This document shows positions 57,201-64,000 of a stretch of 64,000 bases of DNA, in pieces; positions within the stretch are counted from its first letter, which is position 1, and each line of letters opens with the position of its first letter. Origin of the DNA: Scleroderma bovista (lineage: Eukaryota; Basidiomycota; Agaricomycetes; Boletales; Sclerodermataceae); the NCBI GenBank assembly GCA_037178675.1, contig JAYMGJ010000098.1, positions 278,120-342,119 on the forward strand, in the 5' to 3' direction. The position numbers and the translations under genes were made by a program. The notes beneath the pieces were generated by a model, which searched no databases, was not told the DNA's origin, and saw only the letters and a program-made list of their open reading frames with translations.

Positions 57201-59208
57201 CGTCGTCTTAGCATGGGGATAGCTTCGATCGTGGGGGAAAACAACGGACGACGGCCAGGAGGCTATGTACTTGTCATTGATGGCACAGCGTTGGGATATG
57301 TGAGTCCTTCACGATCATGTACCCACCTGTACTAACCTCATGTATAGGCACTCGCAGACGATCGCCATAAAACGCTTTTACTGGCCCTAGGGACGCAGTG
57401 TGAAGGCGTTATTTGCTGCCGGGTATCTCCACTTCAGAAAGCCCTCGTCGTCAGACTTGTAAAGGATGGACTGCATGCAATGACGCTGGCTATTGGCGAT
57501 GGTGCCAATGATGTCAGCATGATTCAGGTATATTGTAACTCTTACGGTTCCCCTGAGGGCTGTGCTAATATTATGGAAGGCTGCTGATGTCGGGGTTGGT
57601 ATTCGTGGCGAAGAAGGCATGCAGGCAGTCAACTCTTCGGATTATGCCATCGCTCAGGTACGACCCGTAGTCTAATGAAGGGCCGATGAACGACCATGCT
57701 GATACCTCATTCCCTTAGTTTCGGTTCCTGAAGCGGCTTCTTCTTGTTCATGGACATTGGTCCTATGCCCGTAATGGAACAATGTGGGTAATTGCGTGTA
57801 AACACTGATCCACTGCTCACTTTGTCTCTAGGATTCTAAACTTCTTCTACAAGAATATAGTCTGCATCGGTGTCCTCTGGTGGTTTCAGATATATTGTGG
57901 ATGGAGTTCAGCATAGTAAGTGACCAAGCAACTTGAGCCTGCGCATCACCTGATTTTCTTTTACCACAGCGCATTCGACTACACGTATATTCTATTCTGG
58001 AATTCGTTCTGGACGATTGCTCCGGTATTGGGGATTGGTCTGTTTGATCGCATAGTCGGTTAGTGGCATTATGTCTGCATTAATTCTGCGAAATTTATTT
58101 TGGATGCTTCATAGATGCCGATGTTCTTATGGCATTCCCTGAGCTTTACCGATACGGTAGGGAACGAACGTGGTTCACAATGAAATCCTTTATCATACAC
58201 ATGATGGACGGAATAATACAGGCATGTTACATGTTCCGTTTGCAGTTACCTTCGGGATTAACCCTTGATGTCTAGTCTCTCCCCCTGTACTTCATTATCA
58301 CATACACGTACTTTACAACGACAGCGCGAAGTGATGGGTACGACATCGCCTTGTACGAGTACTCCACGGTATGGCACATCAAGCTTGTTCCTACATGTTG
58401 ATCACCTAGTTGTTTCTTGCAGACCATGCTGTTCGCGTCTGTCATCACCGCTTGCCTTTACAATGGTCTCAACACCAACGTTTGGACTGCGTGGGTCTTT
58501 TTTGCTGTCTTCGTCGGCATCGTGTTGTTGTGGCTGTTTACTGTATGCTATTTCGTCATTGTAACGTTTAGAAAGCACTGATGCCCCCTCCAGGTTGTTT
58601 ACAACTCCATCAGCCCAGGCTGGTTTGTTACCAACGTCTATGGGAATAACCACTTCCTTTTCGGATCTGTATACTTTTGGTTATCTCAACCTCTGGTCAT
58701 TGCGATAGCATTGCTTCCGCGATACTTGTACCGTGCATGGAGACTAGGCTACGACCCAGGTGACTTGGAGACATTGCGTTACCTCAGGAAAATGGATCCC
58801 AATCTCGACATCGGCACCGCTTGTCGTCTAAACCGGCAGGACCGCTATTTGAGGCCCCCATCCAGATCACGAACGCCACGCCCTGTATCTCTTATATCAG
58901 CCATTAGTGGCACGCCGACAGATCGTAGCGTGGACTATAACTCTATGGACAACGGAGGAATCCCTGACGTTCGCCTTGCGAGCCGTACTGACATGTCCAC
59001 GGGGGTGTGCTCGATTCACCGTGGGTTTGACTTCGTGACGGAGGAGGGGGGTGTCGCCATACGCCGCATGCAGACGAACTTGTCGGAGCGTTGGCAGAGT
59101 AACCGCGATCTACCTCCCAGCCCAGAGACAAAGCAATCGGTGACGAGGAAAACGTCTATGCGCATTTTCCAATCACTTCGGTGGAAGAAACCTCCAACGC
59201 CACCGTAA
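54241..59208 (+). CDS. P4-type ATPase (phospholipid flippase, Dnf-like)
   Basis: Flippases move phospholipids to the cytosolic leaflet of plasma or Golgi membranes. The start at 54241 gives [20 protein letters not shown], then [20 protein letters not shown] and [19 protein letters not shown]. The actuator region has [20 protein letters not shown], a DGES variant of the usual [24 protein letters not shown] precedes the phosphorylation site DKTGTLTQ ([14 protein letters not shown]). The nucleotide-binding part has [20 protein letters not shown] and [27 protein letters not shown] and [16 protein letters not shown] supply the hinge motif TGDK and GDGxND. C-terminal membrane segments are spread over several small exons and the protein ends RWKKPPTPP. 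The insertion rich in basic/acidic residues before [20 protein letters not shown] is typical of the Dnf1/2 group. Confidence 0.93.
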
Positions 59209-59607
59209 GGATGAATGATGATGGTACCCACTCGCACGACTAGATGACTGCGATGCATTGCTTGTTTGTCGCACACTCACCATTTCTTGTATGCCCCGCT
59301 TATTGTATTTCTTTATTTGCTACGACGACCAGTTCAAAGGATGCCCTGCCCTATTACATACAACAACAGACTCTAGTTGTAACAACAGCAGAAAAGTATA
59401 CGTGGAATGTGTACAGTATCTTATTGGCAATCATCATGGATTTTCGCTCTTTTCTTCGAAGATGCGACATCTTCAGTATGGTGGATTGACAAGGTTCGCT
59501 TCCGTTTAGACGTACGCTTCTGATGTTGGGTATCGTTAGACGGGAGATCAGCTATGGAGGAGTTAACATATTGTTCTACACTATGAAGCTGTGATCGGGT
59601 GGATCGC
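59209..59607. other. Convergent 3' region between flippase and FAN1
   Basis: These 399 bp lie between two convergent stops. On the minus strand an open frame of about 51 codons (down to 59421) encodes a Lys/Arg-rich stretch that could be an extra last exon of FAN1. Confidence 0.45.
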
Positions 59608-62600
59608 CTACTTACTGGGTAAATCGAGAAAGGCGGGCGGTAAGGCGTCATCTCCGCCGTCCCATTCTGCCGAGTCATTCCTGCCCTGTGAGCCCTGATT
59701 GTCGACCACCGGTTTTTGTCTTTTCTGTCTTGGCTTTCCACGTTTATTGGCCATTTCATCGTTTTCCACTACACGACAAATCTCCACAGGAACAGGAGCC
59801 CTGAGTAACACATCAATCCAAACCTTTGTGGAGCTACAGTTAGTATGGTGCTGGCAGGCAAATCACTCTTACTTTTTGATTTTCTTGTAGAGTATCACCA
59901 GGGCCTTTGACCTCGACAAACTTGCAGGTGTGTTCCTTTGCATTCCAAAGGAAGAGGTCAGGTCCTCCAGATAGTCGGGCACCATAATCCTCGCAGAGAA
60001 CACGACAAATCACTGACAAAGCGTCTCCTCCAATACACTATCCGGAGGTCAGTTGATACCTGCTACGTTGTACAATACACGCACCTTTACAATATCTACC
60101 AAATCTTCACTACCGACCAAATCCCACTGAACACCAACACACCATGTTCCACTTGCTCTATGTGTATGATCAACTCGAGCAATTATATCAGCGGCCTGGC
60201 CGTTCTGAATTTCGGAGAGACGGGTCTCCATGAGGTCCTTGCGAGAATGATAAAAAGAATCTTCTGCGATGTCCAGAGGTGCAGTTTGATAAGGTGTTTC
60301 AAACGTGCCAGGAATGGGCGCGAAGATTACGTCCCAAAATAGAAGACCAAAAAGCATCACAATAATCCGTGTCTCGCAATGTATACTGAATCAAGAATGA
60401 GGGTGAAGTATGCAGCACGATAAATGAGATAACAAACCCCTTGTATTGCTGCCCTTCGTATCGCTGAAGTGCGAGCGCTTCGACAGTAAGCTCTTCGCCA
60501 TCACGACCAACCCATATTGTCTTGCCGCTTCGTTTTCCCTTCAATCATTATAATGAGTGTTAGTACGATTACGACACGATTAGGTGGCAACCTTACAGGT
60601 GACTCGAGCGTGTGGGCTGGTACTATGTTTTCACCTGCTTCGCTCTTTGCTGGCGTCGTAGTTGCTTTATAGTAGTGCTCAAGGCCGTGATTCGAGCGGG
60701 GGGTTGGCGCACGACTTTTATTCCGGCCTATTCTATCCAGTTTCAAGCTTGCTGCCCGATGTCTTCTTCTGATGGCAATGAATGTAACTTCCTTAGCGCT
60801 CGCAAGTTTAGCATCAGAAGAGTGACAGTCATCTGAAGGGAGTTTTAAACGCTTTTCCAGCCGAATCAGGCGACGTTGGAGCTTTGATCGATAAACTGTG
60901 ATTTTCAGTGGCTAGTCCAAACTTGTTCGTTGAACGACTCACCTATATGGGTGTCGGGATCCTCTAATGCCTCTATTACGGCCGTCAATGCACGCTCTGA
61001 AATGTCTCGGTTTTTGGGAAAGTGGGTTGAGAGGATCAAGGCTCGGCGTTCATGCCATCTTCCGCGCCATCCACGACGCCAGCGATTCTGCGATATTAGA
61101 GCATCCAAAACTTCCAATTCTCGCTGATATTCCCCGAGAATACCAAGTACATATGAGCCCTTACAGACTATCCGTGTAAGGACGTGTCCTTTACAGAGAG
61201 CAGATTGCACTGTTAGCGGACACTGTTGGAAGGGAAAGTTATCCAACATACCGCTTTCAAATCGCTCTAATCCATAGCTTCTTTCTTCCTCAGGTTTAGT
61301 ATTCAAAAGGGCTTGCCAATAAGGATAGATATTTTCAAAGATTCCTTTCACTAGGCGAGCATTCCGTAATCGGGAGCTTTCGTGCTTCACTTCGACTGCC
61401 TCACCCTCGCCCAACGGCGTATGGACACTTTTCTTTGGAGAACCCTTGGCACTCTCAGATTTTACTGGGGTGTGCAAAGACAAGGCCGCATATTCGTGAC
61501 TATCAGGTGATATTTGCCCAGCGAGGATCGCATCAACACGGCCTTCGAGGATGAGTGCTTCTTCGTATTTCAACAGGTCTTCGCGAGTTTTCCATATGTC
61601 TTTCGAGCGGATGAATTCGTACCCAGGGTACGCGCGTTTCTTGAAGCGAGGGAGTAGCGCGGTGACCAGTAATTCCGGGCTGTATTGCGTGCTACATGTG
61701 AAGCCAGGGGTGTTATTGCAGAAGGCAAAAAAGGATAAACTAAATATTTACAGGCGGAAGAACACTAGATTGGTTCGCTGAACGAGATCGTAAAAGGTAT
61801 TGTTAATCCTTACACATTTCACTTGTAATATATTAGTTGAGTATTTGAGAGTAGCCGTAATGCCTACCTAGTAAGCGATGGGTCACTTCTCGCAGTCTCT
61901 CCAGCTGAGATCTCATTTGTTGTTCTTTTCCGAAAGGAAGTGTTGTTTGAATGTAAGCAGTAGACCCCCCATGCCCTAGTTGTCGTTTCCCCGTTGTGAA
62001 GAATGTGAGAGTTGATTGTGAAGAAGCGGCACGCAACATAGCAGCAATGAGCTCCTTTTTCTGAATGCGGAAAACCTCAGAAATTCACTGAAGACTTATA
62101 CGGGTCCCTTACCGTTCCATTTGGCTTCAATTGAAATTGTTTTGCGATAGCTTTGAGCTCGTCCGTCTTGAGGCAGCCTAGAAGGGTCTCCAGGTCCATT
62201 TTGTTCTCACTTTCAGCCAGGGTGTTGGATTTTCTGGTATTCAAGGTATCTGAATTGCCAGAATGATCCAAGACCATCAAATTGCGTGCGTCCTCATAGG
62301 TTGGTTCCGCAGATTGACTAAGCTTGACATCTAGCGTTAGATCGATAACTTCGTGCTCCTCCTTCAAATCCTGTATTACATCAGGGGAGTCGGGACGGCC
62401 CTCGCAGATTTCGTCTATAGCAGCAATTATAGCATCGGAACCGCCCAGTTCGTTCTCGTACTTCAGGTTATCGAGTCGATACCATGTAGCTGGCTTCCTC
62501 AGCAGTAACCTTACCACCAAAAACCGTGCATTATCTAGCAAGTGTGAGTGTTATCTGGTGCGTCTCAAACAAGTCACCCACACGAAAGGTTTGCAAATTT

Positions 62601-62939
62601 AGAAAAAAGATGGATCTCCTCTTCCTCAAATAGATGAGATTCGTATTGAAGTACGGTGTTTAGCATTTCTGGCGAGACAGGCTATTCGTCAGATTTGTGC
62701 ATTCTTGCAAAAAGGTCATTTTACTCGCCTTCAAACACTCGTACGTATATACTAACATGTTGCTTACTTGACTTCTCTTGCTCGACTTGGTGGGTGGACG
62801 GTCCCGACAGCCCTCCTTGCGAGCTCAGTTCCAAAAAGTCTACAATGCTGCCATCCTCCGACAAAGGGTCCCCTCCAGAAAATACAAGGGAGTTCACCGA
62901 GATTGCAGACAGCGACATTAAATAGCCAGATGCATGCAC
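59608..62939 (-). CDS. FAN1: Fanconi-associated nuclease 1 (FAN1), VRR-NUC domain
   Basis: FAN1 is a structure-specific nuclease for interstrand-crosslink repair. The start at 62939 (or 62918) gives MHASGYLMSLSAISVNSLVF and SGGDPLSEDGSIVDFLELSS. Splices lead to VLQYESHLFEEEEIHLFSKF, FLVVRLLLRKPATWYRLDNL and the SAP-like LLGCLKTDELKAIAKQFQL. The TPR-like middle shows YEEALILEGRVDAILAGQ and the nuclease-near GSYVLGILGEYQRELEVLDA and NRWRRGWRGRWHERRALILS. The VRR-NUC domain has FYHSRKDLMETRLSEIQNG, GVQWDLVGSEDLVDIVKCIG, DYGARLSGGPDLFLWNAKEH and CKFVEVKGPGDTLQENQKVW, which holds PD-(E/D)xK residues (PDLFLW...EVKGPGD). The reading ends LDLPSK at a TAG at 59608-59610; a perfect GTAAGT donor overlaps that stop. 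A 14-bp CACGTG palindrome precedes the start codon. Confidence 0.9.
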
Positions 62940-62964
62940 CTCCTTATCGCAAGGTTGTCAGTCG

Positions 62965-62978
62965 CGGTCACGTGACCG
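62965..62978. promoter_or_regulatory. Perfect 14-bp palindrome CGGTCACGTGACCG upstream of FAN1
   Basis: CGGTCACGTGACCG is its own reverse complement and contains GTCACGTGAC, matching RTCACRTG on both strands. It ends 26 bp upstream of the FAN1 start codon. It is a strong candidate bHLH/Cbf1-type site. Confidence 0.55.
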
Positions 62979-63099
62979 ACAGGCGTGTGCCACATGCTGA
63001 TTTCAATTACTAGAGTAGTTTTACAATTTAGTAGCAATGGTTCGGACACGATGAGGCCTCGGAGTACATGTAAACATCAAGACGAAGGGAAGGACATTA

Positions 63100-64000
63100 C
63101 TAGAAGCCTCTTCTTAAACGCTCATTCTCCTCTCTCAATCGCTTGTTTTCCTCTCGAAGTTGTCTGAGTTCCTGTCCCCATTCCTCCATCGTCTCCCTGA
63201 GTTCTCGCTTCCAACCCCGCCCCATCCGAACAAGATCCAGATGGATGCCCATCATCTCCGCCTTCGTCTCACGCTGGAATTCATACATCACATCACGAAC
63301 AATGTTTTGAAGGAAATCCTGTGCTGCGGTGTTCATGTTCAAGCCGGTAGTTGCTTGTTTGTGGGGCGACGGTACCCAGGAAGGTGCTGCCATCGGTCGT
63401 CGGGGTGATACCTGCAATGAGAGCCCATCTTTATCAGGGGCAGTGACAACATCTGCATCGCTGTCACTGTCCTCTGAATCGCCAGGGTGTCGTAAAAATC
63501 GAGCTTTCTTTACTTCAACCTCTGCCCTTTCCTTGCCCTTTCCCTTGGTCCACGCATGGAGCTCAGGGGTTCCAATTCTAGGCAGGTCCCCTCCTGTGCT
63601 CCTCTCTGTCCTGACAAAATATTTCCCCCTTTCAAACGCGACTGGTTGCTGAGGTTGTTTCGAGGAAGGATAATCCAAATCATCCTCGTCTTGCGTGCTG
63701 CCAACACCAATACCTTGCGCTTGGACTGCCTGGACTACTGGCGTTCCTGATCCCGTAGACGGGGTTCTATTTTGGGCGGAGGAAGACGCAGAGATCACGG
63801 TCCCCTGTGTGATCGACTGCGAAGGCCTTGCTGATTCTGAGGCAATACGTCGCCCGCTTGCAGCTACCTTCCTGATATTAACGTTAGAACTTGAGCGTGC
63901 TCTCATTAATGCCAACCGAGCAGATATGGACTCCGGCGGTCCGGTGTCTGCTTCCGGGAACTCATCTCCCCCATTTTGAGCTGCGTCTGAGGCTTTGATT
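63100..64000 (-). CDS. C-terminal part of a coiled-coil protein, possibly NEDD1-like (5' beyond window)
   Basis: The reading frame is open from the window edge to a stop at 63100-63102. It starts with a low-complexity part (Ser/Thr/Gln; RIASESARPSQSITQGTVIS) and has an acidic patch (GDSEDSDSDADVVTAPDKDG). It ends with AAQDFLQNIVRDVMYEFQRE, TKAEMMGIHLDLVRMGRGWK and a leucine-zipper-like coiled coil (ELRQLREENKRLREENERLR). This order, a disordered region before a C-terminal helix of the type VRDVMYEFQRETKAEMMGIH, recalls the gamma-tubulin-binding end of NEDD1-type WD40 proteins, but the WD40 part lies outside the window. The assignment is tentative; another coiled-coil protein is possible. Confidence 0.6.
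   Translation of the reverse strand, partial: IKASDAAQNGGDEFPEADTGPPESISARLALMRARSSSNVNIRKVAASGRRIASESARPSQSITQGTVISASSSAQNRTPSTGSGTPVVQAVQAQGIGVGSTQDEDDLDYPSSKQPQQPVAFERGKYFVRTERSTGGDLPRIGTPELHAWTKGKGKERAEVEVKKARFLRHPGDSEDSDSDADVVTAPDKDGLSLQVSPRRPMAAPSWVPSPHKQATTGLNMNTAAQDFLQNIVRDVMYEFQRETKAEMMGIHLDLVRMGRGWKRELRETMEEWGQELRQLREENKRLREENERLRRGF

Noticed and set aside
1..64000. A biosynthetic, defence or CRISPR-like cluster
   Set aside because: Gene content is dispersed housekeeping functions on both strands. No repeat arrays, no NRPS/PKS or terpene genes and no co-oriented accessory set were found.

Overview
This window is nuclear DNA of a filamentous basidiomycete, most likely an agaricomycete mushroom. 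The signs are compact protein-coding genes cut by many introns of roughly 45-60 nt, short divergent promoters, and a typical fungal gene set: a CDC3/AspB-class septin, TIM54, SNW/PRP45, a P4 flippase, an SR protein with SWQDLKD, and indoleamine 2,3-dioxygenase. A degraded PIF1/Helitron-type helicase of the kind common in basidiomycetes is also present. No rRNA, tRNA, CRISPR, operon or gene cluster was seen.

Layout. 1-12.7 kb: the 3' part of a PLP aminotransferase (+), a CWF19L1/Drn1 debranching cofactor (-), a secreted type-B carboxylesterase (+), a NUDT19-like NUDIX hydrolase (-), UBLCP1 (+), a CSN8-like PCI protein (-) and NECAP (+). 12.7-15.1 kb is gene-free but holds hairpins and a MITE-like repeat. 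15.1-24.3 kb: NFS1 cysteine desulfurase (+), an SR splicing factor (+), tubulin cofactor E (-), the helicase relic (-) and a HIBCH/Ehd3-like hydrolase (+). 24.3-25.5 kb is gene-free. 25.5-38.5 kb: IDO (+), RPA1 (+), an uncharacterised 1,110-residue membrane-anchored protein (-), an insulin-degrading-enzyme family M16 protease (+) and CKS1 (-). 38.7-49 kb: the meiotic helicase HFM1/MER3 (+), TIM54 (-) and SNW1/PRP45 (+). 49-64 kb: a single-pass SH3 protein (+), AHA1 (+), a septin (+), a P4-ATPase (+), FAN1 (-) and the C-terminal part of a coiled-coil protein (-), possibly NEDD1-like.

The genes are mainly housekeeping. Loose themes recur: splicing (CWF19L1, SR protein, PRP45), DNA maintenance and meiosis (RPA1, MER3, FAN1, CKS1), mitochondria (NFS1, HIBCH, TIM54), and cytoskeleton and polarity (TBCE, septin, flippase). 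Most genes sit in divergent pairs separated by about 100-540 bp. A CACGTG element matching the Cbf1 consensus RTCACRTG lies close upstream of several of them, including a perfect 14-bp palindrome 26 bp before FAN1.

I did not find a clearly new biological system. The least explained items are the membrane-anchored protein at 29.5-33.1 kb, the MITE-like repeat at 14.8 kb, and the helicase relic with a 13-bp repeat on either side. Exon joins were worked out by hand from GT-AG signals, reading frame and family conservation.
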